DNA of 34,473 nt, from NCBI GenBank assembly GCA_963730005.1, contig CAVSPO010000007.1, forward strand, positions 1 to 34,473. Reading direction: 5' to 3'. Shown here one piece after another: positions 1 to 7,790 of the stretch (its first letter is position 1; the number at the start of each line of letters is the position of its first letter). Source of the DNA: CAVSPO01 sp963730005. Lineage in GTDB: Bacteria; Actinomycetota; Actinomycetes; Propionibacteriales; Propionibacteriaceae. The translations under genes and the position numbers were made by a program. The notes below the pieces were generated by a model. It searched no databases. It worked only from the letters and a program-made list of their open reading frames with translations, and was not told the DNA's origin.

Positions 1-30
1 CTGACCAGATCCCTTTTTCAGATGAGCATG

Positions 31-60
31 TGGCCGCCGATCCGCCTGGGTCGGCGGCCA
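31..60. terminator. Hairpin terminator of an upstream gene
   Basis: A perfect 10-bp inverted repeat has arms TGGCCGCCGA (31-40) and TCGGCGGCCA (51-60), with inner pairs extending it slightly. No T-run follows, as is common for terminators in high-GC actinobacteria. It probably ends a gene lying before the window, since no coding frame reaches it from inside. Confidence 0.5.
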
Positions 61-149
61 CTCTGGCGCACGCCACCGGACGACCCGCCCCTATCTGGCG
101 GATTCTGATGTCAGTTTGCTGACACGGATCCTCCCAAAGGCACGTGCGC

Positions 150-155
150 TAGACT
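150..155 (+). promoter_or_regulatory. -10 element upstream of argB
   Basis: TAGACT fits the actinobacterial -10 pattern TANNNT. I see no convincing -35 at the right distance. If used, it would give argB a 5' leader of roughly 215 nt that contains the repeat array at 251-329. Confidence 0.35.
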
Positions 156-250
156 GAAGTCGCGCCAAGTTCCAACCTCGGCAAGGTGTTTTGAGTGGCG
201 GGCGGGTTCGCGTGTCTGGTGCATGTGTGTGTTTGCTGCCGCAGTTGCGA

Positions 251-329
251 TGGCCGACGAGGCCACAGGCAGATGTGCCGAGACCAGAGCAGTGCCACGA
301 CCAGAACAGATGTGCCGAGTCCAGAGGGG
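251..329 (+). repeat. Degenerate tandem repeats in the argB leader
   Basis: A near-identical pair (270-289 and 307-326, one mismatch in 20 nt) has the core AGATGTGCCGAG-A/T-CCAGAG. Between them lies a third degenerate copy (293-310, core TGCCACGACCAGAAC), and a weaker fourth lies before the pair (251-273). The unit is about 18-19 nt. No protein-like sequence is convincing here and I see nothing else in the 378 bases before argB except the hairpin and the -10 motif. The array could hold protein-binding sites or be a simple duplication. Confidence 0.5.
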
Positions 330-378
330 CATCCAGCGCAAGCAAGTAGCCCATTTCCGTTCACCCAAAGAGGTCGCC

Positions 379-1335
379 GTGTCAGTTGCACCAGAAGTCC
401 AGCTCCTGACCCCTGCCCACAAGTCAGAGGTGCTGATTCAGGCTCTTCCGTGGCTGCAGCGCTTCGCCGGGACCATTGTGGTCCTCAAGTACGGCGGCAA
501 CGCGATGACCAGCGAGAAGTTGCGGCAAGCCTTCGCCCAGGACGTGTTGTTCTTGCACGCCGTGGGTATCAAGCCCGTCGTGGTGCATGGTGGCGGTCCG
601 CAGATCAGTTCCATGTTGGAGCGACTGTCCATCGAGCCTGAGTTCATCGGCGGCTTGCGGGTCACCACCCCAGAGGTGATGGACGTGGTTCGGATGGTTC
701 TCACAGGCAAGGTGCAGCGCGAATTGGTCAACATGATCAACGCCGGTGAGGCTTGTGCAGTGGGTATTTCTGGCGAGGACGGCGGTCTGCTCCGCGCTCG
801 CCAGCGTCGAAGCTCCTTCGAAGGACAGCCCGTGGACGTTGGCCGTGTCGGTGACGTAGTCGCGGTTGATCCGCAGGCAGTCACTGACCTGCTCGAGGCG
901 GGGCGTGTTCCCGTGGTCTCCACCGTTGCTCTGGACGTCGACAACCCCGGTGAGGTGCTCAACGTCAATGCTGACACGGCGGCTTCCGCGTTGGCCGTCG
1001 CGCTGGGGGCCAGCAAACTCCTGGTACTGACGGACGTCGAGGGTCTGTACGGGAAATGGCCCGACCAAAGCACACTGATTCGTCAGATCGGCGTCTCGAC
1101 GGCAGAGCGGATGCTCGGGGAGGTGAGCTCCGGGATGGTGCCCAAGTTGGAGGCCTGCGTGCGTGCTATTCGCGGCGGGGTTCCGCAAGCTCACATGATC
1201 GATGGCAGGTCAGAGCACTCGATGCTGGTCGAGGTCTTCACCACCGAGGACATGGGCACGATGGTGCTACCTGACATCAGAGTCCCCGATGGGGTCATGC
1301 TGTCCGGACGAATGCGAGGAGCGGGTAGTCGTTGA
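379..1335 (+). CDS. argB: Acetylglutamate kinase
   Basis: ArgB phosphorylates N-acetyl-L-glutamate with ATP, the second step of arginine synthesis, in the cytoplasm. The 318-aa product shows amino-acid-kinase signatures: LKYGGNA near residue 37, VHGGGPQ near 70, SGEDGGL, and NVNADTAAS late in the fold. An N-terminal helix of about 25 residues precedes the first strand, a trait of the hexameric, arginine-inhibited ArgB class. I chose the GTG at 379 because AAAGAGG lies about 6 nt upstream and the length suits the family; the frame stays open to an ATG at 223, but that stretch is repetitive leader. No other arg gene is in the window, so argB stands apart from the usual argCJBDFR cluster, unless a paralogue sits there. 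Confidence 0.93.
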   Translation: MSVAPEVQLLTPAHKSEVLIQALPWLQRFAGTIVVLKYGGNAMTSEKLRQAFAQDVLFLHAVGIKPVVVHGGGPQISSMLERLSIEPEFIGGLRVTTPEVMDVVRMVLTGKVQRELVNMINAGEACAVGISGEDGGLLRARQRRSSFEGQPVDVGRVGDVVAVDPQAVTDLLEAGRVPVVSTVALDVDNPGEVLNVNADTAASALAVALGASKLLVLTDVEGLYGKWPDQSTLIRQIGVSTAERMLGEVSSGMVPKLEACVRAIRGGVPQAHMIDGRSEHSMLVEVFTTEDMGTMVLPDIRVPDGVMLSGRMRGAGSR

Positions 1336-1346
1336 ACACCCAGATG

Positions 1347-1382
1347 ATCGGGCCAGCGGCCTGCAGATGCTGCCGGCCCGAT
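1347..1382 (+). terminator. Hairpin after argB
   Basis: Arms ATCGGGCC (1347-1354) and GGCCCGAT (1375-1382) form a perfect 8-bp stem, and an inner GCGGC/GCTGC pairing can extend it. It starts 11 nt after the argB stop and lacks a T-run. Confidence 0.5.
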
Positions 1383-1434
1383 GTCGTGGTCGAATCGTGC
1401 TGAGCCGGGGCACCAGAGGGGAGAGGTGGGCGGC

Positions 1435-1656
1435 ATGGAGTATTTCGTCATCATGAACCGCACTGTGGGCGGGTATGTGGGCAGCCAGATGTCCGACACA
1501 GACGGTTACACGTCGCTGGCATCTGCTGAGCGGTTTTCCTCAAAGGCTGCCGCCGAGGCGCGTCTGTCGCTGAGTGAGATTGTCGTGCGGGTGACAACCG
1601 GTGACTTGGGCACGAGGACGATGGAAGTTCCCACCTGCAAGTTGGAACTCGTCTGA
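1435..1656 (+). CDS. Hypothetical protein, 73 aa
   Basis: I do not recognise this family. The ATG at 1435 follows a purine-rich ribosome binding site (GGGGAGAGG around 1419-1427), which favours a real gene. The product begins MEYFVIMNRTVGGYVG, is soluble with no signal or membrane segment, and alternates hydrophobic and polar residues in a way that suggests strands flanking one helix (about residues 33-45, AERFSSKAAAEARLSL). It sits between the hairpin after argB and the proline-repeat membrane protein, with no overlap with either. Only length, ribosome binding site and protein-like composition support it. Confidence 0.55.
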   Translation: MEYFVIMNRTVGGYVGSQMSDTDGYTSLASAERFSSKAAAEARLSLSEIVVRVTTGDLGTRTMEVPTCKLELV

Positions 1657-1676
1657 ACCCTGAACGCAGTTTCCCA

Positions 1677-1689
1677 CCCCCTCCGGGGG
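1677..1689 (+). terminator. Short GC hairpin after the 73-aa ORF
   Basis: CCCCC (1677-1681) and GGGGG (1685-1689) flank TCC, about 20 nt after the stop. The stem is short, so termination is only a guess. Confidence 0.3.
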
Positions 1690-1753
1690 ATGCCTCGGCG
1701 GTTGTTTGCAGTCTGTACTGGGGTCTCCACCATCGGACAGGAACGGCAGGATC

Positions 1754-2683
1754 ATGGAGCGCGCGCGGCGGACGACGTCAGGGCTGGGCCGACTGACACG
1801 GACGCTGGTAGGCGTTCTGCTGGTTTTTCTCGCATCGACCGGGTGTGGCGGCGAGGCTGGTGGGAACATCGCGTCCAGACTGCCGACGGCGAGGCCCACC
1901 ATCTCCTCTTTCCCGTCGCTGCCCACCCGGCCATCGGTGGATAGCCCGACCCCCGGGCTCCCTCCGGTCGAGAACCCCGCACCCGTGCCCCCGGCGCCGG
2001 AGCCGACCGTGGCGCCTGAGCCGACCGTGGCGCCTGAGCCGACCGTGGCGCCTGAGCCAACTGTTGCGCCTGAGCCGAGTGTCGCGCCTCCCACCGACGC
2101 GCAGGAGGAAGCCGAGTCGCAGGACGGCCAGCCCGGCTGGCTGTGGCTGTTAGTCCTCTTGTTTGCCGGGTCAGCGGTGGCCGCGACAAACCTGATTCTC
2201 CGGCGGCGTCGGGAGCAAGCAGCGTGGTCTGAGACGCTGAACGAGACCCTCCGCGAAGCGACCTGGCTGCGTGACACGCTGGTGCCCAACTTGCTGGCCG
2301 AGGACCCCCACGGCAGGGCCGGGATCTGGGCGATCGCGCAACCCCGCGCTGTCGCGCTCGAGCGGAGCGTCGAGGACCTGGTCCCGCAGACGGCGGATCC
2401 CGCCATGGCCCGCCGGGTCGAGGCCCTGTCCACCGCCGTCCAGGCGCTCCGTCAGACGCTTGATCAGGCCATCATGCTCGTGGGCTTGGGCGAGACCGCG
2501 ATCACGGCGGCGCTGCGCCAATCCCGGCATGAACTGGACGAGGCCATCAGGGCGCTACAGCCGCCAGCAGAGGACGAAACCCACGAAGCTGAGGGGGCCC
2601 TGGAAGAGGACGGGACTCACGAAGCTGAGGGGGCCCACGAAGCTGAGGCGACCGAGCAGGAGGACGGGACGAGCGGCCGGTGA
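1754..2683 (+). CDS. Proline-repeat bitopic membrane protein
   Basis: Unrecognised family, 309 aa. An N-terminal signal-like hydrophobic segment (residues about 15-28) ends in ASTGC, a poor lipobox. A Pro/Thr/Ser-rich region follows, with five copies of APEPTV/APEPSV-type hexapeptides (about residues 81-110). One strong transmembrane helix (WLWLLVLLFAGSAVAA, about 131-150) comes next, followed by RRRRE, which marks the cytoplasmic side. The C-terminal part is helical (RREQAAWSETLNETLREATWL onward) and ends in an acidic tail with THEAEGA-type repeats. The likely topology is an extracytoplasmic proline stalk, one membrane anchor and a cytoplasmic helical domain. The start at 1754 has GGCAGG just upstream. 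It is convergent with the MFS gene, 50 bp away. Function unknown. Confidence 0.72.
   Translation: MERARRTTSGLGRLTRTLVGVLLVFLASTGCGGEAGGNIASRLPTARPTISSFPSLPTRPSVDSPTPGLPPVENPAPVPPAPEPTVAPEPTVAPEPTVAPEPTVAPEPSVAPPTDAQEEAESQDGQPGWLWLLVLLFAGSAVAATNLILRRRREQAAWSETLNETLREATWLRDTLVPNLLAEDPHGRAGIWAIAQPRAVALERSVEDLVPQTADPAMARRVEALSTAVQALRQTLDQAIMLVGLGETAITAALRQSRHELDEAIRALQPPAEDETHEAEGALEEDGTHEAEGAHEAEATEQEDGTSGR
1994..2083 (+). repeat. Five 18-bp in-frame tandem repeats
   Basis: The unit GCGCCTGAGCCGACCGTG occurs five times head to tail (1994, 2012, 2030, 2048, 2066), the second and third copies identical and the others with a few substitutions. It encodes the APEPTV proline stalk. Being a multiple of three, copy-number change would lengthen or shorten the stalk without a frameshift. 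Confidence 0.9.
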
Positions 2684-2733
2684 TCTTCGCGCTGCGCAGC
2701 ACGCCATGCAAGGCGAGTGCGCCGCGCTGCCGC

Positions 2734-4107
2734 TCACGTCGTAGGCGCCGATGTCCCGCCGGTGGGCGGCGGGGATGTCTCGTCGTAGGTCTTCGACAGC
2801 TGCCGGTAGGGACGCGACAGCAGAGCGAGTCCAGTGGCGGCCAGTCCGACAATCGCCGAGGCGACGAAGACGAGTGCGATTCCACGCGCGTCGCCGTCGC
2901 CGAGCAGCCAGCCAAGGCTCCGCTGTCCGCGCTCGGACTCCATGAAGGGGATCAGCCAGAACTCCGCGATGGGGCCGATGAGGAAGGCCGTGATTGGCGC
3001 GGCAGCCACCTCCACGGCCTGCGCGAAGCCGAACACCCGGCCCTGTTTGTCGTACGGAACCACCCGCTGCAGCACGGTTTGCTCGGCCGCTTCAATGAAG
3101 GGCACGAGCGCCATGTAGACAAGCAGGCCGGCGGCAAGTAGTGCCACTGACTCCCGGATGGTGAAGAGCAGGCAGACAGCGTATACGCCGAGGTTTGCCA
3201 GCAGCAGCACCCGCAGCGGACGAGTCCCGAGGCCACGGGAGGCCACAATCGCCCCACCGATGATGAATGCGAAGCTCACGACCGCATACAGCACGCCCCA
3301 CACCTCCACCCGCACCAGCGACAGGCCGTAGGGGTCAAGCAGCGCTATGTAGACCCCGCCCAGCAGGTTGTTGAACGTGGTGTAGGCGATCAGGGCGATC
3401 AGCCCGGGCACCGCGACCACCGTTCGCCAGGCGGCGCCGAAGTCCACCGGCTGGGGAACTCCGTCGACGTGCTGGACCCTCCGCTCAGGAATCCTGATCG
3501 TGAGCAGGTGCAGCAGCGACAGCACCGACAGGCCGAGCGCCGTGATGAGGGTCCAGTTCATGCCCAACCAGCCGATCGCCAAGCCGCTGAAGACTGACGT
3601 GACGGCGTAACTCAGCCCGTTGACCATGCCCACCCGTCCGTTGGCGCGGTCGCGCTGGTCGGGCGGGATCAGCAGGGTGACGGTTGTCGACAGGGTGATG
3701 TGCCGGGCGCTTTCCACGACGCAACCAACCAGCACCGCCCCGATGAACAGCCAGAACGGGAGCGACCCGATGGTCAGCAGCTCGCTTCGCGGGACAAGGA
3801 CGAAGACCAGCAAGGCAAGCCCGAACGCGACAACGGTGACGGTCTGGGACCACACCATGACGAGCTTCTTGCGCTGCCGGTCGACGAGCATGCCGAACGG
3901 CACTCCGACAACGGCGAGCAGCAGCATGTACGAGCCGCCCATCAACGATGTCGCCAGCACCGAACGGGTCTCCAGGTAGATCCAGAACGTCACGGCGAAC
4001 CACAGGAAGCTGGTCGTCAGGTTGGCAACAAAGGTGTTGATGAGCAGACGTGTGAAAGCCTGCTGCGGGTCTGCTGAGCCGGCGCGAGTGGCTTTGGTGG
4101 CGTTCAC
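2734..4107 (-). CDS. MFS transporter, DHA3-like exporter
   Basis: This is a major facilitator superfamily protein of about 457 aa, most like the drug-exporter group that includes MefA-type permeases. About twelve hydrophobic segments are visible. The loop after the second helix carries GMLVDRQRKK, the MFS motif A (G-x-L-x-D-R-x-x-R-K). The substrate cannot be read from sequence; a small toxic compound is the family norm. The start is uncertain. I chose GTG at 4107, giving VNATKATRAGSADPQQAF before the first helix. The frame runs on to an ATG at 4233, but that extension is Cys/Arg/Pro-rich and unlike protein. The GTG lacks a clear ribosome binding site. It is convergent with the proline-repeat gene. 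Confidence 0.85.
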   Translation of the reverse strand: MNATKATRAGSADPQQAFTRLLINTFVANLTTSFLWFAVTFWIYLETRSVLATSLMGGSYMLLLAVVGVPFGMLVDRQRKKLVMVWSQTVTVVAFGLALLVFVLVPRSELLTIGSLPFWLFIGAVLVGCVVESARHITLSTTVTLLIPPDQRDRANGRVGMVNGLSYAVTSVFSGLAIGWLGMNWTLITALGLSVLSLLHLLTIRIPERRVQHVDGVPQPVDFGAAWRTVVAVPGLIALIAYTTFNNLLGGVYIALLDPYGLSLVRVEVWGVLYAVVSFAFIIGGAIVASRGLGTRPLRVLLLANLGVYAVCLLFTIRESVALLAAGLLVYMALVPFIEAAEQTVLQRVVPYDKQGRVFGFAQAVEVAAAPITAFLIGPIAEFWLIPFMESERGQRSLGWLLGDGDARGIALVFVASAIVGLAATGLALLSRPYRQLSKTYDETSPPPTGGTSAPTT

Positions 4108-4346
4108 GACGACTTGTCCATGGTCAGCGCACGACCCGGAGGGGCAGCATCGACGCGACAGTGCCCGCGCTGCAGTTGACGACAGCGCCACTGGGTTCCA
4201 GCAGGGGGGAGCGGCTGGGTGGCGAGACTGCATCTGACCAGCCCGGACATCACCAGCAGGCTCCAGCGCAGGCGGTCCTCGACTCCGGCGCTCCAGCCGA
4301 TTCGGAAATCCACGCTCACGAAAATGCCCACCATCCCACAGCAGAG

Positions 4347-4419
4347 TCGGGGCGACAGGACTCGAACCTGCGGTCTCCTGCTCCCAAAGCAGGCGCGCTA
4401 GCCACTACGCTACGCCCCG
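4347..4419 (-). tRNA. tRNA-Pro(TGG)
   Basis: On the minus strand the gene reads CGGGGCG acceptor, D-arm, anticodon arm CCTGC-TTTGGGA-GCAGG with anticodon TGG, T-arm with TTCGAGT loop, then CGCCCCG and discriminator A. It is 73 nt long without an encoded CCA. The acceptor stem pairs perfectly. Confidence 0.95.
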
Positions 4420-4451
4420 GTGACGGCGCCCCTCAGGCGCCGACCATGCAG

Positions 4452-4457
4452 AGTGTA
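4452..4457 (-). promoter_or_regulatory. -10 element for tRNA-Pro
   Basis: On the minus strand TACACT lies about 32 bases before the tRNA-Pro gene, a good TANNNT match. No clear -35 is visible 17 bp further upstream. Confidence 0.4.
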
Positions 4458-4549
4458 GTGGACCCACTCGCCAGGTGGCGAACCGTGACCTGCGTCGGGA
4501 CAGGACATCCGGCTCTCACGTCGCTGGCCAGCACTGCGCCGCACGGGCT

Positions 4550-4578
4550 TTGGGGCTTCTCCTTGGCTGAGCTATGAT
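4550..4578 (+). promoter_or_regulatory. Possible promoter for tRNA-Gly
   Basis: TTGGGG-like -35 (4550-4555), a 17-bp spacer and TATGAT (4573-4578) resemble a sigma-A promoter. The predicted transcript would carry about 110 nt of leader before tRNA-Gly. A second weak hexamer, CATACT at 4673-4678, lies nearer. No gene is convincing between 4420 and 4694. Confidence 0.4.
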
Positions 4579-4694
4579 GACTGTCGCCAACGGGCCTTTC
4601 GGTGTGTGTTCGCTGCACATGGTCCGCCGAGGCTTGCACGCTCAAACGCGGTGCCTGTTCGACGCGAGAGTGCATACTGATCAGGCGTCAGCAT

Positions 4695-4765
4695 GCGGAT
4701 GTAGCTCAATGGTAGAGCCCCAGTCTTCCAAACTGGCTACGCGGGTTCGATTCCCGTCATCCGCT
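4695..4765 (+). tRNA. tRNA-Gly(TCC)
   Basis: GCGGATG acceptor arm, D-arm with GCTCAATGGTAGAGC, anticodon arm CCAGT-CTTCCAA-ACTGG with anticodon TCC, T-arm with TTCGATT loop, then CATCCGC and discriminator T. The 71-nt cloverleaf pairs well. CCA is not encoded. Confidence 0.95.
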
Positions 4766-4804
4766 CCGAGGCGGGCAACTGCCAGCCGGGGGAGTCCTCA
4801 GGTT

Positions 4805-4834
4805 TTGGGCGGCGAAAGCGTCCCTCGCTAGGAT
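4805..4834 (+). promoter_or_regulatory. Promoter of tig
   Basis: TTGGGC (4805-4810), an 18-bp spacer and TAGGAT (4829-4834) form a plausible sigma-A promoter. Transcription from about 4841 would give tig a leader near 128 nt. Confidence 0.45.
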
Positions 4835-4968
4835 TGGGCGCAATTCGCGTTGCGAGCCCTGCACGATCACGTGCGGTCGCACGGCGCGCGTAGTGCAAGG
4901 AAACAGAGCGTCCAGTGCAGAGCGCAGGCAACAGCGCCCGGCGCGCGACAAAGACCACAGGAGAACAA

Positions 4969-6513
4969 GTGCCCAACACCGTCGAGCAGCTCAACCCTAC
5001 GCGGGCGAAGCTCACCATTGAACTTCCCTTCAGCGATTTGAAGCCGGCCCTCGACAAGGCCTACAAGCAGATTGCGAAGTCGGTCAACATTCCCGGTTTC
5101 CGCAAGGGGCACGTTCCCAACAAGCTGATCGACCAGCGTTTCGGTCGTGGCGCGGTGCTGCAGGAAGCAATCAACGAGGCTCTTCCGCAGGCCTTCGCCG
5201 ACGCGGTTCGTGAGACCGGCATCGTCCCCCTGGGTGAGCCCGAGATCGAGGTCACCAAGCTTGAGGATGGTGAATTGGTCGAGTTCACGGTTGAGGTCGA
5301 CGTCCGTCCTGAGTTCGAGCTTCCCGACTTCAGCGCGGTGTCCGTCGAGCTCGAGTCGATCGAGGTCACCGAGGAAGAGGTCAACGAGCGGCTGGACCTG
5401 CTCCGCGAGCGGTTCGCGACGCTGAAGGACCTGGACAGGCCTGCCGCCGACGGTGACATCGTGGTGCTCGATCTCAAGGCCTGGCAGGGCGATGAGGCCG
5501 TCTCGGACGCCGACGCGACTGGGCTGAACTACAGGATCGGGTCCGGCGGCATGATCGAGGGCCTGGACGAGGCGGTCACGGGCCTGAGCGCCGGCGAGTC
5601 CAAGCGCTTCCCGAGCAAGCTCGTCGGTGGTCCCCAGAAGGATGAGGACGTCGAGATCGAGGTGACCATCACCAAGGTGCAGGAGCAGGAGTTGCCCGAG
5701 GTCGACGACGAGTTCGCCCAGCTGGCCAGCGAATTCGACACGGCTGAAGAGATGATCGCGGCGCTGCGGGAGAACCTGGAGCGCGTCGAGCGGGTCAACC
5801 AGGCCAACGATGCCCGCGACAGGGTGCTCGAGAAGGTCGTTGCGCTGACGGACTTCGAGCTGCCGCAGGCGCTGGTTGCTGCTGAGGTTGCTGGCCGTCG
5901 CGCCCAGATCGAGCAGCAGTTCGCCCAAGCTGGGTTGAGCCTGGAGGAGTACCTGGAGCAGGCCGCCGACGAGGAGGCCGAGGACGAGGGCGCTTTCTGG
6001 GCCAGCATCGAGAAGCGCTCCATCGAGGCGCTGCGGGCGCAGATGATCCTGGACAAGCTTTCCGATTCCGAAGAGATCGCCATCAGCAATCAGGATCTCA
6101 CCGAGCTCATCATGGCCAAGGCCCAGCAGAACGGCACCTCTCCGGAGCAGGAAGCCAACCACATGTTCGAGCACAACCACATGAACGACTGGGTGGCCGA
6201 GATCCGCCGTGGCAAGGCACTGGGCATGATCGTCAGCCGTGCAACCGTGACTGACAGCACTGGCGCCGCTGTCGACCTCTCGAAGCTGCGTTCGGATGGC
6301 ACCATCGCAGAGCCCGAAGCCGAAGAGGCAGCCGTCGAGTCCCCGCAGGAGGCGGAAACCGGGCAGCCGGCGGTTGCCGCTGAGCAGGACGAGCCTGCGG
6401 AGCCGGCCAAGAAGGCCAGCGCCAAGAAGGCCACTGCCAAATCAGAGCCTGAAGCGACCGCAGTCAAGGAGCCGGCCAAGAAGACCAGCACCAAGAAGGC
6501 TGCTGCCGAGTAG
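4969..6513 (+). CDS. tig: Trigger factor with lysine-rich tail
   Basis: Trigger factor is the ribosome-bound chaperone and peptidyl-prolyl isomerase that meets nascent chains at the exit tunnel. The 514-aa product has the N-terminal ribosome-docking domain with GFRKGHVP (residues about 43-50, the family's GFRxGxxP signature). A central FKBP-type domain (about 145-240) and a helical C-terminal chaperone domain follow. From about residue 448 there is a low-complexity tail, first acidic (EAEEAAVESPQEAE), then Lys/Ala-rich with PAKKASAKKATAK and PAKKTSTKKAAAE, resembling histone-H1-like tails. This makes it longer than the usual 430-480 aa. The GTG at 4969 has AGGAGA a few bases upstream. clpP1P2 and clpX follow downstream, the usual tig-clpPX neighbourhood, here with one gene between. 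Confidence 0.96.
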   Translation: MPNTVEQLNPTRAKLTIELPFSDLKPALDKAYKQIAKSVNIPGFRKGHVPNKLIDQRFGRGAVLQEAINEALPQAFADAVRETGIVPLGEPEIEVTKLEDGELVEFTVEVDVRPEFELPDFSAVSVELESIEVTEEEVNERLDLLRERFATLKDLDRPAADGDIVVLDLKAWQGDEAVSDADATGLNYRIGSGGMIEGLDEAVTGLSAGESKRFPSKLVGGPQKDEDVEIEVTITKVQEQELPEVDDEFAQLASEFDTAEEMIAALRENLERVERVNQANDARDRVLEKVVALTDFELPQALVAAEVAGRRAQIEQQFAQAGLSLEEYLEQAADEEAEDEGAFWASIEKRSIEALRAQMILDKLSDSEEIAISNQDLTELIMAKAQQNGTSPEQEANHMFEHNHMNDWVAEIRRGKALGMIVSRATVTDSTGAAVDLSKLRSDGTIAEPEAEEAAVESPQEAETGQPAVAAEQDEPAEPAKKASAKKATAKSEPEATAVKEPAKKTSTKKAAAE

Positions 6514-6530
6514 GCAGCGCATTTGGACGT

Positions 6531-6566
6531 CAGCCGTGCCCGTCGCCGATCGCGGCGGGCACGCTG
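6531..6566 (+). terminator. Terminator after tig
   Basis: GTGCCCGTCGC (6536-6546) pairs with GCGGCGGGCAC (6552-6562), an 11-bp stem with one G-U pair and a 5-nt loop. CAGC and GCTG extend it outside a bulged C. The sequence after it, CTGTTCTGG, is mildly T-rich. It starts 18 nt past the tig stop. Confidence 0.7.
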
Positions 6567-6651
6567 CTGTTCTGGTGGCTGCGCGGCAGTCGCACCCGCT
6601 TTGGGACTGCCCGTCCGGTGGTCACCGGGCATTCGCTGCGGACAGCTGAGC

Positions 6652-6657
6652 CACAAT
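6652..6657 (+). promoter_or_regulatory. -10 element, leaderless start of AI-2E-family gene
   Basis: CACAAT ends 7 nt before the GTG at 6665, the spacing expected if transcription starts at the start codon. No Shine-Dalgarno is visible for that GTG. Confidence 0.4.
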
Positions 6658-6664
6658 GGGGCGC

Positions 6665-7774
6665 GTGACGTCCAACATGTCGAGCAGTCCGGAAACCTCG
6701 AGTGCCGCCCTCGACGATCAACGCGGTGATGCCCATCGATTTGCCTGGGTGGCCCTGACTGTTGCGGGCGTCCTCCTGGCGTTGTTCTACATGCAGCAGT
6801 TCAGTGGGCTGATCGGGCCCGTGTTCTTCGCGTTGAACCTCGTCGTCACCGCCTATCCGGTCCAGACCTGGCTGATCCGCAAGGGCACTCCCGGTTGGCT
6901 GGCAACCATCGTGATGGGCATGACGATGATGGTGCTGCTCCTGGTGGTCATCGCCGCTGTGTCCTGGGCAGTGGGCGCCATGGGTAGAGAGATACCCAAC
7001 TACTCGACGCAGTTCTACGACTGGCTGCAGGCCATCACCGACTTCCTCGCCAGGTTCGGCTTCGACTCGGCAATGATGATGGAACAGGTGCGCAAGATCG
7101 ACCCGAACAGTGTCGCCAACCTGGTGTCCAGCGTGGTGTCGGGTGCTTCTGGCCTCGTCGGCATCGTCGTGGTGATTGTCACCTGCCTGATCTTCATGGT
7201 GATGGACGCCTCCAGCTTCAGCAGACGCATCAAACTGGCTGAGGCGCTGCAGCCACGTACCGTCGACGGACTGCTCAAGTTCAGTGCCGGTGTGCGTCGC
7301 TACTGGCTCGTCACGACCGTCTTCGGCCTCATCGTGGCGCTACTGGACGGCGTGGTGCTGTTGGTGCTCGACGTGCCCCTGCTGATGGTCTGGATCCTGA
7401 TCAGCTTCGTGACGAACTACGTCCCCAACATCGGCTTCATCATCGGTCTGGTGCCTGCCGCACTGATGGCCTTGTTCGCCAACGGCTGGCAGTCCGCGGT
7501 GGCCCTGATCGTCGCCTACTCAGTGCTGAACTTCGTGGTCCAGTCGATCATCCAGCCACGGTTCACCGGCGAGTCGGTCGGAGTCACCCCCACCATCTCG
7601 TTTCTCTCCTTGCTGCTGTGGGGCACGGTGCTGGGCGGGTTGGGCACGCTGCTGGCACTGCCGATGACGATGCTGGTGAAGACGCTGTTGATCGACATGG
7701 ACCCGAAGAGCCGTTGGGTGAACACTTTCCTGGCCTCCGACCCCAAGGAAGCGCTGTCCGATGATCACATGTGA
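6665..7774 (+). CDS. AI-2E family transporter-like membrane protein
   Basis: The 369-aa product fits the AI-2E transporter superfamily (PF01594, formerly UPF0118). It has paired N-terminal hydrophobic helices, a central soluble stretch (about residues 110-160), then a block of helices containing SFVTNYVPNIGFIIGLVP and, near the end, QPRFTGESVGVTPTISFLSLL, both typical of the family. Members export autoinducer-2 in E. coli (TqsA) or act as Na+/H+ antiporters elsewhere, so the substrate here is open. The start is GTG 6665 on the leaderless argument; ATG 6656, three codons earlier and overlapping the -10 motif, is the alternative. It lies between tig and clpP1 behind its own promoter, so it is a separate unit. 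Confidence 0.85.
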   Translation: MTSNMSSSPETSSAALDDQRGDAHRFAWVALTVAGVLLALFYMQQFSGLIGPVFFALNLVVTAYPVQTWLIRKGTPGWLATIVMGMTMMVLLLVVIAAVSWAVGAMGREIPNYSTQFYDWLQAITDFLARFGFDSAMMMEQVRKIDPNSVANLVSSVVSGASGLVGIVVVIVTCLIFMVMDASSFSRRIKLAEALQPRTVDGLLKFSAGVRRYWLVTTVFGLIVALLDGVVLLVLDVPLLMVWILISFVTNYVPNIGFIIGLVPAALMALFANGWQSAVALIVAYSVLNFVVQSIIQPRFTGESVGVTPTISFLSLLLWGTVLGGLGTLLALPMTMLVKTLLIDMDPKSRWVNTFLASDPKEALSDDHM

Positions 7775-7790
7775 GCCTGCGGACCCCGGG

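Noticed and set aside
251..329. CRISPR array
   Set aside because: Units are short, degenerate and nearly contiguous, with no constant-length unique spacers and no cas genes.
223..378. N-terminal extension of ArgB from ATG 223
   Set aside because: The stretch is made of the leader repeats and has no ribosome binding site, while GTG 379 has AAAGAGG upstream and gives a normal ArgB length.
4347..4765. Integration site of a mobile element at the tRNA genes
   Set aside because: No integrase, no duplicated tRNA 3' end and no composition change were seen nearby.
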